Assembly: GCF_902502825.2 (NCBI RefSeq)
Contig: NZ_LR723670.1
Span: 2,976,001 to 3,040,000 of the forward strand
Length of the DNA: 64,000 nt
Source of the DNA: Pseudorhizobium flavum
GTDB taxonomy: Bacteria; Pseudomonadota; Alphaproteobacteria; Rhizobiales; Rhizobiaceae
Direction: 5' to 3'
The first letter of the stretch is position 1, and each line of letters starts with the position of its first letter. The notes beneath the pieces are model-generated. The model saw nothing but the letters and a program-made list of their open reading frames with translations. It was not told the DNA's origin and searched no databases. The position numbers and the translations under genes were made by a program. Shown one piece after another: positions 8,483-16,974 of the stretch.

Positions 8483-11023
8483 ATGGCACTCGAGACCTAT
8501 AACGAGAAGCGCGATTTCAAGGCGTCGCCCGAGCCGAAGGGCAGAAAGGTCAAGTCCGGGGGAAACAGCTTCGTCATCCAGAAGCATGCAGCCCGCCGGC
8601 TTCACTACGACTTCCGGCTGGAGATGGACGGTGTTCTGAAGAGTTGGGCGGTCACGCGTGGCCCGAGCCTCCTGCCGGGCGAGAAGAGGCTTGCCGTCCA
8701 TGTGGAGGATCATCCGCTCGACTACGGCGATTTCGAAGGAACGATCCCGCAAGGGAATTACGGCGCGGGCTCGGTTCTCCTATGGGATCGCGGCACCTGG
8801 CATCCGATCGGGGATCAGGAACGCGGTTATCGCAAAGGACACATGGAGTTCGAACTCAAGGGGGAGAAGCTCGAGGGTCGATGGCATCTCGTCCGCATGG
8901 CGAACCGCCGTGGTGAAAAGCGCGAGAACTGGCTCCTCATCAAAGGGGAAGACGAATTCGCGCGAGCCGAAGGCGATGCCGACATCCTGGGGGAGCTTCC
9001 CAAGTCCGTGAAGACCGGACGGCTTCTCGAGGAACTGCAGGGCGGCACGAAGGCGAAGGCCAAGCGAAAAACGCCACCGAAGACATCCGACCCTTCTCCT
9101 TCGGACGAGGCGCTGAATGGACCCGTCAAGAAAAACAACTCACCGAAGCTGAAGGGAGCGAAGAAGGCAGAGCTGCCAGACTTCGTGACACCTCAGCTTG
9201 CGACGCTCGTGAAGAGTGCGCCTTCCGGAAGCCGATGGATCCACGAAATCAAGCTGGATGGATACCGTGTCCAGGCGCGTATCAACGGTGGCGGCGTCAA
9301 GCTCCTGACCCGGACCGGCCTCGACTGGACCCACAAATTCGGCGATGCGATCGTGGATGCACTCAAGCGCCTGCCGGTGCAGCAGGCCGTGCTGGACGGC
9401 GAAGTTGTGGTCAATGGCGGATCGGGCGCTAGCGAGTTCTCGCTTCTCCAGCAGGATCTGAGTGAGGGGCGAACGGATCGGCTGGTCTTCTTCGCCTTCG
9501 ATCTCCTCCATCTCGATGGGTTCGACCTGACTCCCACCAAGCTTGCGGATCGCAAGCAGGCGCTGGAAGGCATCCTGTCAGGCAGCAGCGACGTCGTGCG
9601 TTACAGCGAGCATTTCGATGACGAAGGAGGGCTTGTGCTGAAGCACGCCTGCCGCCTCAGCCTCGAGGGGATCATCTCCAAGATCGGAGATGCCCCCTAC
9701 CGCGGCGGGCGGGGAAAAGACTGGGTGAAGTCGAAATGCTCGGCGCGGCAGGAGTTCGTTGTCGCCGGCTATGTCCCCTCCTCCGTCTCCAGCAGCGCCA
9801 TTGGCTCGCTGGTGATGGGCTATTACCAGGACGGCAAGCTGATGCATGCTGGCCGGGTGGGCACCGGTTACAGCAACAAGGTCGCCCAGACGCTGTTCCG
9901 CCAGATGCAGGAGCTGAAGGTCACGAAGAGCCCGTTCGAGGAGAAACTGACGGCGGTCGAGCGTAAGGATGTCGTCTTCCTCAGACCCGAACTGGTGGCG
10001 GAAGTCGAGTTCCGTGGCTGGACTGCTGATGCTCACGTTAGACACGCCTCCTTTCGTGGTATGAGGGAGGACAAGCAGGCAAGGGATGTGGTGCGAGAGG
10101 CCGGTCCAGCCATGGCAAGCAGCGATGACCAAAAGGAACCGGGGAGCCGGACGGTAACGCTCACCCACCCCGACCGCATCTACTGGCCGGATGCCGGCGT
10201 GACCAAGGCTGGCCTTGCCGATTACTACGTCGAGGTTTGGCGGCACATGGCTCCGTTTGTGGTCAACCGCCCCCTTGCATTGGTGCGAGGTCCCAATGGC
10301 ATCGGCAAACCTCTTTTCTTCCAGAAGCACGCCTGGAAGGGCATGAACAAGCATATCGGCACGGCGAAGGATCCCGCCGATCCTTCCGAAGAGGATATCA
10401 TCATCCGGGACCTCGACGGCTTGCTCGGTCTCGTTCAGGGCGGGACGCTCGAAATCCATCCCTGGGGCTCGACCATCGACCAGTGGGAGAAGCCGGACAT
10501 GGTCAATATCGACCTCGACCCCGGCGACGGAACGACCTGGGAGGACGTCATCGCAGCCGCCTATGAGGTTCGCGAACGCTTCGATGCGATGGGGCTTTCC
10601 GGATTCGTCAAGACCTCCGGAGGCAAAGGGCTGCACGTCGTCGCTCCGGTGAAACCGAAGGCGGAGTGGCCGGACGTCAAGGCGGCGATGAAGGCGCTCG
10701 CCGACAGCATGGCCGGCGATAGCCCCGACCGCTATGTCTCCACGATCACCAAGTCAAAGCGGAAGGGAAAGATCCTGATCGACTACCTGCGCAATGGGCG
10801 AGGCGCCACGGCTGTGGCCCCCTATTCGACACGGGCCCGCCCCGGCGCTCCGGTATCCATGCCGATCGCCTGGGAGGAGCTGGAGCAGGCGATCGGGCCG
10901 GCGTACTTCACGGTGAACAACGCGACGAGCCGCCTCGAGCAGTTGGACAGGGATCCGTGGTCGGACTTCAGGGAAGCAGAGGCGGAGATCAATACGTCTC
11001 GGACAAAGCGCCAGAAGCGCTAG
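8483..11023 (+). CDS. ligD: multifunctional ATP-dependent DNA ligase D
   Basis: The central NHEJ enzyme, 846 residues, with three domains. An N-terminal phosphoesterase (about 1-170) has RRLHYDFRLE and the HVEDHPLDYGDFEG segment. The ATP-dependent ligase follows, with catalytic Lys257 in HEIKLDGYR, then the OB fold. A C-terminal primase-like polymerase begins near TLTHPDRIYWPDAGVTK, with metal ligands in DLDPGD (Asp677, Asp679). This PE-LIG-POL order is the one known from Pseudomonas and rhizobia rather than mycobacteria. A charged linker (about 185-230) separates the first two domains. It is translationally close to ku and convergent with the second ku, whose stop is 3 bp away. Confidence 0.96.
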   Translation: MALETYNEKRDFKASPEPKGRKVKSGGNSFVIQKHAARRLHYDFRLEMDGVLKSWAVTRGPSLLPGEKRLAVHVEDHPLDYGDFEGTIPQGNYGAGSVLLWDRGTWHPIGDQERGYRKGHMEFELKGEKLEGRWHLVRMANRRGEKRENWLLIKGEDEFARAEGDADILGELPKSVKTGRLLEELQGGTKAKAKRKTPPKTSDPSPSDEALNGPVKKNNSPKLKGAKKAELPDFVTPQLATLVKSAPSGSRWIHEIKLDGYRVQARINGGGVKLLTRTGLDWTHKFGDAIVDALKRLPVQQAVLDGEVVVNGGSGASEFSLLQQDLSEGRTDRLVFFAFDLLHLDGFDLTPTKLADRKQALEGILSGSSDVVRYSEHFDDEGGLVLKHACRLSLEGIISKIGDAPYRGGRGKDWVKSKCSARQEFVVAGYVPSSVSSSAIGSLVMGYYQDGKLMHAGRVGTGYSNKVAQTLFRQMQELKVTKSPFEEKLTAVERKDVVFLRPELVAEVEFRGWTADAHVRHASFRGMREDKQARDVVREAGPAMASSDDQKEPGSRTVTLTHPDRIYWPDAGVTKAGLADYYVEVWRHMAPFVVNRPLALVRGPNGIGKPLFFQKHAWKGMNKHIGTAKDPADPSEEDIIIRDLDGLLGLVQGGTLEIHPWGSTIDQWEKPDMVNIDLDPGDGTTWEDVIAAAYEVRERFDAMGLSGFVKTSGGKGLHVVAPVKPKAEWPDVKAAMKALADSMAGDSPDRYVSTITKSKRKGKILIDYLRNGRGATAVAPYSTRARPGAPVSMPIAWEELEQAIGPAYFTVNNATSRLEQLDRDPWSDFREAEAEINTSRTKRQKR

Positions 11024-11026
11024 TCT

Positions 11027-11827
11027 CTATCTGGAGGACTTGCGTTCCGCAGCAAGACTCTTCTTCAGCGCGCTCATGATGTCGATGACGTTGCTGGGCG
11101 CTTCCTGCTTCGGTTCCGCGGGCTTCTTCACCTTCTTGCCCTTCTTGCGGGCAGCGATGATATCGAGCAGGCGATCCTGAACAGGGTCGTCCGCCATGCT
11201 CGGGTCCCAGCGCGCAGTACGCTCTCCGATCAGCTTCTTCATCATGGTGAGATGCTGCGAAGACGGCTTCTCCTTCCCGACGTCATGGAAATAGGAGTCT
11301 GCATCGCGCACCTCGTCACCGTAGCGAAGCGTCCACACGACGATCCCCTTGTCCTTCGGGATGAGAAGGACAGCGCGCTCGCGGCGATACATGACGAGGC
11401 GCGCGATACCGGCCGTACCGGTCTTCGCCATCGCTTCACGTATGACCGCGAAAGCTTCCGCACTCACCTCGTCATCAGGCGCGAGGTAGTGCGGGCGGTC
11501 GTACCAGATCCAGCCGATCGACTCGACCGGCACGAAGGTGGAAATGTCGATCGTGCGAGTGCTTTCGAGGCCGACATCGTCGAACTCCTCGTCCTCGATC
11601 AGGACATAGTCATCTTCTCCCTTGGCATATCCCTTGACCTGATCCTCGTCCTCCACCGCTTCTCCGGTGACTGCGTCCACATACTGGCTCATGACCCGGT
11701 TGTGCGTCTTACGATTGAGATTGTGGAAACGGACCTTGCCGGATTCGGAAACCGCCGGCGTCATGCTTACCCGGCACGTCACCAGTGACAGCTTGAGATA
11801 GCCTTTCCAGAACGATCGGGGTGCCAT
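11027..11827 (-). CDS. ku: Ku DNA end-binding protein (second copy)
   Basis: A second Ku of 266 residues, clearly divergent from the first (shared skeleton WKGYLKLSLVTCRV, DQVKGYAKGEDDYVL, YDRPHYLAP). It ends in a short Lys-rich tail with DIMSALKKSL and has no Gly-Ser linker. Paralogous Ku proteins in rhizobia can form heterodimers as well as homodimers, so this one may partner the first or work with a different ligase. It has its own stress-type promoter (11851-11876), back to back with that of the next gene. Confidence 0.95.
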   Translation of the reverse strand: MAPRSFWKGYLKLSLVTCRVSMTPAVSESGKVRFHNLNRKTHNRVMSQYVDAVTGEAVEDEDQVKGYAKGEDDYVLIEDEEFDDVGLESTRTIDISTFVPVESIGWIWYDRPHYLAPDDEVSAEAFAVIREAMAKTGTAGIARLVMYRRERAVLLIPKDKGIVVWTLRYGDEVRDADSYFHDVGKEKPSSQHLTMMKKLIGERTARWDPSMADDPVQDRLLDIIAARKKGKKVKKPAEPKQEAPSNVIDIMSALKKSLAAERKSSR

Positions 11828-11829
11828 GA

Positions 11830-12135
<306 letters not shown>

Positions 12136-12155
12136 AACACGGCAATCTGCTTCTC

Positions 12156-12187
12156 AAGGCGATTCACTCCAGTGGGTCGCCTTTTTG
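12156..12187 (+). terminator. rho-independent terminator
   Basis: AAGGCGA and TCGCCTT form a stem extended by TTCACT/AGTGGG, followed by TTTTT, 20 bp after the stop of the 65-residue gene. Confidence 0.85.
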
Positions 12188-12278
12188 CATTTTGTCACCT
12201 GTGACATTTTCGGGATTTCCGAAGATTGGAATATTGCTGTAAGGAGGACTAGGACAGCTCAAGTGCAGAAGGTGGACG

Positions 12279-12479
12279 ATGACGGTCACAGCGTCGTCCG
12301 AGGTCGGAATGGCGAAAAAGATCGATCCCAGTACAGAGGCGGAAATTCGATTGGGGCGGCGCGTCAGCCGCGAAGTATCGGTTCTCCTGCACGAGATCGA
12401 GAAGGAGCCTGTTCCCGATCGTCTTCTGGAACTCGCTCAGCAGCTTCAAAAGGCGCTCGGGGAGAAATACGAGCAGTAG
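12279..12479 (+). CDS. NepR-like small anti-sigma factor candidate
   Basis: A 66-residue, mostly helical protein. The line IGxxLR...EPVPDR..ELxxxL is the known NepR signature; here LGRRVSREVSVLLHEIEKEP followed by VPDRLLELAQQLQKAL fits it. NepR binds and silences EcfG until phosphorylated PhyR displaces it. The start may be ATG 12279 or ATG 12309 (MAKKIDP, with GAGGTCGG before it); the second gives 56 residues, closer to NepR size. It lies 5 kb from the sigma gene rather than beside it, and no PhyR gene is adjacent. No GGAAC promoter is seen directly upstream. Confidence 0.6.
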   Translation: MTVTASSEVGMAKKIDPSTEAEIRLGRRVSREVSVLLHEIEKEPVPDRLLELAQQLQKALGEKYEQ

Positions 12480-12576
12480 CTGACCTTTATCGGCCTGGTC
12501 GCGTGGCAAGCGATCACTCATTACACGACGTTCGGCTTTGCAGCCTCACACCGGCTCGTCCTTTCACGCGGCAGCC

Positions 12577-12596
12577 CTCTCTCTCTCTCTCTCTCT
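12577..12596 (+). repeat. (CT)10 dinucleotide tract
   Basis: Ten perfect CT units, 24 bp upstream of the -35 of the next gene's stress promoter. It is not within a gene. Confidence 0.95.
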
Positions 12597-12620
12597 CCCG
12601 AGTGACCGCCCTAGCCGCTC

Positions 12621-12645
12621 GGAACCTTGACCCGTCCGCTTCGTT
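12621..12645 (+). promoter_or_regulatory. EcfG-type promoter of the isochorismatase-fold gene
   Basis: GGAAC (12621-12625), 16-base spacer, CGTT (12642-12645): exact consensus, 27 bp before ATG 12673. Confidence 0.7.
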
Positions 12646-12672
12646 CGGAGCCAGTCCGATCCGGAGGAGAGA

Positions 12673-13257
12673 ATGGAAGATCCGAGACGTTGCCGCCATC
12701 TTTGCGTCGACATGCAGAGGCTGTTTGCCGAAGATACCCCTTGGAACGTCCCATGGATGCAGAAGGTCCGCGACCCGGTCGCCATACTATCCTCGGCCCA
12801 CGCGGCTGAGACCATTTTCACTCGCTTCATACCGCCCGTTCATCCCGCCGATGTCACCGGGACCTGGCGTGAATACTACCAGAAATGGCCGATGATGACC
12901 CGCGAGGTCCTGGGCGGCGAGATGGTCGACATACTGCCGGAACTGCGCGAATTTGTTCCTCCCGCGACGGTCTTCGACAAGCCCATCTATTCCCCATGGC
13001 TGGATGGCCGCCTGCATCGATATCTTCGCGGGCGGGATGTCACCACCCTCGTCATCTCCGGTGGAGAGACAGATGTCTGCGTCCTTGCCGCCGTGATGGG
13101 TGCGGTCGATCTGGGATACTCGATCATCCTTCTGAAGGATGCAATCTGCAGCACCTCGGACGCGACGCACGATGCAACGCTCGGCGTCTATGCGTCCCGG
13201 TTCTCGACCCAACTGCGTCTCTCAAGCGTCCCGGAAGTCCTCGACTGGTGGGCATGA
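12673..13257 (+). CDS. isochorismatase-fold cysteine hydrolase
   Basis: A 194-residue cytosolic alpha/beta hydrolase of the isochorismatase/nicotinamidase superfamily. The catalytic triad is visible: Asp13 in CVDMQRLF, Lys103 in VFDKPIYSPW and Cys136 in SGGETDVCVLA. The Cys means it is a cysteine hydrolase (nicotinamidase, N-carbamoylsarcosine or similar amide hydrolysis) rather than a true isochorismatase. Substrate cannot be told. ATG 12673 has GGAGGAGA before it. It is preceded by an exact stress promoter and a (CT)10 tract. Confidence 0.85.
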   Translation: MEDPRRCRHLCVDMQRLFAEDTPWNVPWMQKVRDPVAILSSAHAAETIFTRFIPPVHPADVTGTWREYYQKWPMMTREVLGGEMVDILPELREFVPPATVFDKPIYSPWLDGRLHRYLRGRDVTTLVISGGETDVCVLAAVMGAVDLGYSIILLKDAICSTSDATHDATLGVYASRFSTQLRLSSVPEVLDWWA

Positions 13258-13258
13258 A

Positions 13259-13284
13259 GGAACCTTCGCGAGGGGAATCCGGTT
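13259..13284 (+). promoter_or_regulatory. possible EcfG-like promoter of the second BON gene
   Basis: GGAAC (13259-13263), 17-base spacer, GGTT (13281-13284); one base off the -10 consensus. It lies between two closely spaced genes. Confidence 0.35.
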
Positions 13285-13318
13285 GTCTCGGCATGGACCT
13301 TGCGAAGGAGAAACTCCG

Positions 13319-13711
13319 ATGAAGAACGAACAGCCAAAATCCGGACGCCCAGGCGAGACCTCGCAGTGGCCACGCTGGGAGGGACCCGCGGAAAACCGCC
13401 CCAGCGGATACCTGCAGGGTGAAGCGAATATCTTTGCGGCGGACAGCGGCCAGGAGAAGAAACGCGGCCTCGCTCCGGAGGGATACGAACGCTCCGACAG
13501 CGATCTGAAAACCGCGGTCAACGACGCTCTGACCCAGGACGCATTCCTGGATCCACGCGGCATCACGGTCTCCGTGATTGACGGCATCGCTTCGCTGAAA
13601 GGCACCGTCGCGAGCACCGATGATGCTCGCCGCGCAGAAGACTGCTGTCGTTCCGTCGATGGCCTGAAGGGATGCACCAACAACCTGCACGTCGCCGGCG
13701 AGCACCACTGA
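13319..13711 (+). CDS. BON-domain protein with long N-terminal tail
   Basis: A 130-residue soluble protein. The first ~55 residues are polar and probably disordered (WPRWEG, GYLQGEANIF, GYERSD); a BON domain follows (about 58-128) with LKTAVNDAL, DGIASLKGTV and NNLHVAGEHH. The GYERSD start of the domain matches the S-[DE] head seen in stress-related BON proteins. ATG 13319 has GAAGGAG before it. It heads a likely operon with the next small membrane protein, 21 bp away. Confidence 0.8.
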   Translation: MKNEQPKSGRPGETSQWPRWEGPAENRPSGYLQGEANIFAADSGQEKKRGLAPEGYERSDSDLKTAVNDALTQDAFLDPRGITVSVIDGIASLKGTVASTDDARRAEDCCRSVDGLKGCTNNLHVAGEHH

Positions 13712-13732
13712 GAATCAACCGGGAGAAAGAAC

Positions 13733-13918
13733 ATGGCTGACAAACTATGGTTCGTGATCGTGGCGATAGGCCCTGTCCTGCTGGGCCTCGTCATCGCCTT
13801 TGGTTTGATGCGTCGCAGACGCATCGGGACGGTCGAGAAAGCTCGGCAGGAAGAGGCCGTTGAGCGCTTGTACGACAAGCCCGAGGGTGGTCGTGAACCC
13901 AGCTACAGGCAGAACTGA
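13733..13918 (+). CDS. small single-pass membrane protein
   Basis: A 61-residue protein with one membrane helix (about residues 5-25: WFVIVAIGPVLLGLVIAFGL), then RRRR and a charged tail (about 27-61). Positive-inside orientation puts the tail in the cytoplasm. The GGGAGAAAGAAC before ATG 13733 is a fair RBS. I do not recognise a function; such proteins are frequent in alphaproteobacterial stress regulons. It sits between the BON gene and the DUF892 gene. Confidence 0.7.
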   Translation: MADKLWFVIVAIGPVLLGLVIAFGLMRRRRIGTVEKARQEEAVERLYDKPEGGREPSYRQN

Positions 13919-13923
13919 GGCCC

Positions 13924-13948
13924 GGAACTTTTGACCAGTCGCTTCGTT
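13924..13948 (+). promoter_or_regulatory. EcfG-type promoter of the DUF892 gene
   Basis: GGAAC (13924-13928), 16-base spacer, CGTT (13945-13948): exact consensus, 51 bp before ATG 14000. Confidence 0.7.
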
Positions 13949-13999
13949 ATCTGCAGCGGAAACATCAACCCCGAACATTCACCCAGGAGACTTGCAATC

Positions 14000-14497
14000 A
14001 TGGCAACGAAAACCCTCGACGACCTTTTCTACGAGACGCTCAAGGATATCTACTACGCCGAGCGTCAGATCCTGAAGGCGCTGCCGAAGATGGCGCGCGC
14101 TGCCCAGGACGAGAAGCTCAAGGCCGCTTTCCAGGACCACAAGGAAGAAACCGAGGGCCAGATCGAGCGCCTGAAGCAGGTTTTCGAACTCATCGGCAAG
14201 CGAGCTCGCGGCAAGACCTGTGACGCCATTGAGGGGATCATCTCCGAGGGCGAAGAAATCATGGAAGAATTTAAGGATACGCCTGCCCTCGACGCCGGCC
14301 TTCTTGCTGCCGCCCAGGCTGTCGAGCACTATGAGATCAGCCGCTATGGCACGCTGCGCTCCTGGGCCCAGCAGCTTGGCCTGAAGGATGCGGTTAAGCT
14401 TCTGGAGGAGACGCTTGCAGAGGAAAGTAAGACCGACGAGAAGCTGACGGGCCTTGCAAAGACGGCGGTCAACTCCGCTGCCCAGAAGGCTGCCTGA
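14000..14497 (+). CDS. DUF892 (YciE/YciF-type) ferritin-like protein
   Basis: A 165-residue four-helix protein of the YciE/YciF family. Diagnostic segments are LDDLFYETLKDIYYAERQIL, HKEETEGQIERL and VEHYEISRYGTL; the Glu and His residues in these are the likely di-metal ligands. The family is induced by stress and is structurally close to ferritins and rubrerythrins, but no enzymatic role is settled. ATG 14000 has CAGGAGA before it; an exact stress promoter and a strong terminator bracket the gene, so it is a single-gene unit. A second relative is at 52977-53483. Confidence 0.9.
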   Translation: MATKTLDDLFYETLKDIYYAERQILKALPKMARAAQDEKLKAAFQDHKEETEGQIERLKQVFELIGKRARGKTCDAIEGIISEGEEIMEEFKDTPALDAGLLAAAQAVEHYEISRYGTLRSWAQQLGLKDAVKLLEETLAEESKTDEKLTGLAKTAVNSAAQKAA

Positions 14498-14508
14498 TCC
14501 TCGCTATG

Positions 14509-14537
14509 AAAGGCCCGGTTCGCCGAACCGGGCCTTT
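14509..14537 (+). terminator. rho-independent terminator
   Basis: A perfect inverted repeat: AAAGGCCCGGTTCG, one base, CGAACCGGGCCTTT. It ends in TTT and serves the DUF892 gene; it may also act on the convergent 72-residue gene. Confidence 0.85.
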
Positions 14538-14558
14538 GGCTTGGGCGTTGCAGAGTCG

Positions 14559-14777
14559 TTAGGCGTTCAGGGCGGAACGCGGCTGTGGCTGGACTGGCAG
14601 CATGTCCCCGTTAAGCTCCATACGCCGAAAAACGCGGCTGTGCTTCCGCTTCGCCATCTCCACCCTTGCAGCTGCGACGGCAAGCTCATAGGTATGAAAT
14701 GAGCAACGGGACTCGATCCCGTTCATGACGTAGGTCCACCCGTCAGGGTGAGGTATGATGTCGCAAAAATTGTTCAT
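14559..14777 (-). CDS. small DUF2188-like protein
   Basis: A 72-residue protein. IPHPDGWTYVMNGIE followed by T-x-x-A-x-x-A-A-R resembles the DUF2188 layout (a small sheet that reads the gene's own sequence as hVxPxxxGWxV, then an Ala-rich helix), but the match is partial. ATG 14777 has GGGAG before it; the frame could extend to 14810. Function unknown. A GGAAC with an 18-base spacer to GTT lies upstream (14801-14826), one base too long for a convincing stress promoter. Confidence 0.6.
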   Translation of the reverse strand: MNNFCDIIPHPDGWTYVMNGIESRCSFHTYELAVAAARVEMAKRKHSRVFRRMELNGDMLPVQPQPRSALNA

Positions 14778-14866
14778 GGCGGCTCCCTTCAGCGGGCCCT
14801 TAACTCCCAACCTCCCATAAGGTTCCGCCTTCCTGAGCCGAAACCCCGAATTATTCGTCGGCAGCA

Positions 14867-14891
14867 GGAACTTTCAGTTTCCGTGATCGTT
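14867..14891 (+). promoter_or_regulatory. EcfG-type promoter of the DUF2934 gene
   Basis: GGAAC (14867-14871), 16-base spacer, CGTT (14888-14891): exact consensus, 27 bp before ATG 14919. Confidence 0.7.
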
Positions 14892-14918
14892 CTTCGTCCA
14901 CGATAAGTGGAGACCTTA

Positions 14919-15191
14919 ATGGCGGATCACGAGGACGACTGGGTACGCAAGCGCGCCTATTCACTTTGGGAAGAGGAGGGATATCCGGCAGGAAAGGATG
15001 TGGAGCACTGGGAGCGGGCGAAACGAGAGTTCGATAGCTTTAAGCCAGGTCGAATGAAACGTGCGACGTCGCGGCCCACGGCGGCTAGTGCGACGCCGGC
15101 GAGCGCAAAATCGGAAGGCAAGGGTTCAGAGGCGCTGCCTCCTCCGACAAAGAAGAAGGCTGTGCGGACGAAAAAGACGACCAGCAGTTGA
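14919..15191 (+). CDS. DUF2934 protein
   Basis: A 90-residue protein. The N-terminal 35 residues (WVRKRAYSLWEEEGYPAGKD followed by EHWERA) match DUF2934, a short helical motif widespread in rhizobial stress proteins. The remainder is Ala/Pro/Lys-rich and ends in a basic tail (KKKAVRTKKTTSS) suggestive of DNA or RNA contact; that is inference. ATG 14919 was chosen over GTG 14907 because GTGGAG then forms the RBS. It has an exact stress promoter. Confidence 0.8.
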   Translation: MADHEDDWVRKRAYSLWEEEGYPAGKDVEHWERAKREFDSFKPGRMKRATSRPTAASATPASAKSEGKGSEALPPPTKKKAVRTKKTTSS

Positions 15192-15292
15192 CATCCTGAC
15201 ATCCTGCTGCGGCAGACCTGCCGCCGCAATTTCTGCTCTACCTGCTGCGTGGGGTGCCGTGCGCTACAAGACTCTCTTTCTGTCATTTCGTT

Positions 15293-15318
15293 GGAACGCT
15301 TGCCCCCATCCACGCGTT
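15293..15318 (+). promoter_or_regulatory. EcfG-type promoter of glgA
   Basis: GGAAC (15293-15297), 17-base spacer, CGTT (15315-15318), 35 bp before ATG 15354. Confidence 0.65.
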
Positions 15319-15353
15319 CGGCAGGACCGGCCGAGTGCACGGTGGAGGCTGGC

Positions 15354-16925
15354 ATGACGGACGCATTCTTCTCTTTCGCGGATCCTGACGCGGTCAGTAC
15401 GGCCGAAACATTCGGCACGGTGAAGCGAGGAAGTGCCTTTGGCGCCATCAAGGTACTTTCCGTCACCTCCGAAATATTCCCTCTCATCAAGACAGGCGGC
15501 CTCGCCGACGTCACCGGCTCCCTGCCGAAAGCGCTGGAACGCCTCGGGATCGAGACACTCTCACTGATACCGGGTTATCCGTCGGTGATGGGGCAGCTCA
15601 GGACCGCGCCGCCGCTGCTCGTTTTCGACGAACTGCTGGGCGAACGGGCCTCTCTGCTCTACGCGCGGATCGAAGGCCTCAGCCTGCTGGTTCTTGACTG
15701 CCCTGCCCTCTATGCACGCGAAGGCGGCCCCTATGTTGACGCTACGGGGGTTGATTATCCCGACAACTGGAAACGCTTCGCAGCGCTGAGCCTTGCAGCC
15801 GCCGAAGTGGCGGGCGGAGCGCTCCCGGGCTGGATACCGGACATCGTTCATACCCACGACTGGCAAACAGCGCTGACATCAGTTTACATGCGGGAGCTGG
15901 AGGTACCCCCTCCAGTTGTGCTCACGGTGCACAATCTCGCCTTCCAGGGACAATTCTCTGCCTCGCTTCTCCCTGCACTGGGGCTGCGGCCCGAACTCTA
16001 CGCGACCGACTGCCTCGAGTACTTCCGGGACATCAGTTACCTGAAAGGCGGTCTGCAGACGGCTGATGCCATCACCACGGTCAGTCCGACATATGCCAGG
16101 GAAATCCTGACGCCTCGCTTTGGCATGGGCATGGATGGCATTCTGAACCAACGGCTCGACGTCCTTCGCGGTATCGTCAACGGGATCGACCTAGAGGTCT
16201 GGGACCCGGCCGCCGATCCCTACCTACCCGTGAACTACGACGCTGCCAGCCTTCGCAAGAAGCGGCAAAACCGCCGACATCTGCTGGAGGCGTTCGGCCT
16301 AGACACAGACGGCGCAGGGCCCGTTTTTGCCGCGGTCAGCCGCCTGACATGGCAGAAGGGCATGGACATGCTGGCAGAGACTGCAGACGAGATCATCAAC
16401 AGCGGTGGCAAGCTGATCGTCTGCGGACAAGGGGACCGGGAGATCGAGCGCCAGCTTCTGGAGACTGCGGCGCGGCATCCCGGTCGGATGACCGTCCATA
16501 TCGGCTATGCCGAGTCGATCGCGCATCTGATCCATGCCGGAGCGGACGCGATCATCCAGCCGTCCCGCTTCGAGCCTTGCGGCCTGACCCAGCTCTACGC
16601 GCTTCGGTACGGCTGCGTGCCGGTGGTCTCCCGGACGGGCGGCCTTTCTGAAACGATTATCGATGCCAATGACGCAGCAATGTCTGCACGCGTGGCCACC
16701 GGGTTCCAGTTTCATCCGGTTACAACCGACGGCCTGCGGACGGCGCTGAGGCGGGCGGTCGAAGCTTATGCGGACCCAAAGCAATGGGCGAGACTGCAGA
16801 ACCAGGGCATGAAGGCCAGGTTCTCCTGGGACCGTAGTGCCCAGCAATATGCCGCGGTCTACGCCTCGCTCATGAATCGATCGAAAACATCGCCTTCGCG
16901 GCCTCTTCCCAAAGCCGTCTCCTGA
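15354..16925 (+). CDS. glgA: glycogen synthase (ADP-glucose dependent)
   Basis: GT5 family enzyme of 523 residues that extends alpha-1,4-glucan from ADP-glucose. KTGGLADV, which binds the nucleotide sugar, begins about 43 residues in, whereas usual GlgA proteins have it near residue 15; the extra ~28 residues have no alternative start inside them, so the extension seems real. The second Rossmann domain has the family's [21 protein letters not shown] 15354 has GGTGGAGG before it. No glgC or glgB is nearby, so this is probably a second glycogen synthase devoted to stress storage. It converges on the debranching gene. Confidence 0.95.
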   Translation: MTDAFFSFADPDAVSTAETFGTVKRGSAFGAIKVLSVTSEIFPLIKTGGLADVTGSLPKALERLGIETLSLIPGYPSVMGQLRTAPPLLVFDELLGERASLLYARIEGLSLLVLDCPALYAREGGPYVDATGVDYPDNWKRFAALSLAAAEVAGGALPGWIPDIVHTHDWQTALTSVYMRELEVPPPVVLTVHNLAFQGQFSASLLPALGLRPELYATDCLEYFRDISYLKGGLQTADAITTVSPTYAREILTPRFGMGMDGILNQRLDVLRGIVNGIDLEVWDPAADPYLPVNYDAASLRKKRQNRRHLLEAFGLDTDGAGPVFAAVSRLTWQKGMDMLAETADEIINSGGKLIVCGQGDREIERQLLETAARHPGRMTVHIGYAESIAHLIHAGADAIIQPSRFEPCGLTQLYALRYGCVPVVSRTGGLSETIIDANDAAMSARVATGFQFHPVTTDGLRTALRRAVEAYADPKQWARLQNQGMKARFSWDRSAQQYAAVYASLMNRSKTSPSRPLPKAVS

Positions 16926-16974
16926 AGAAGGCAACCGCCCGAGAGCGGCTGACTTGCTTCAGCTGCTTGAACAG

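Noticed and set aside
14801..14826. Stress promoter for the 72-residue gene at 14559-14777
   Set aside because: The GGAAC to GTT gap is 18 bases, outside the 16-17 window; similar 18-20 base gaps upstream of glgX, the lipoprotein gene and the second DUF892 gene were rejected for the same reason.
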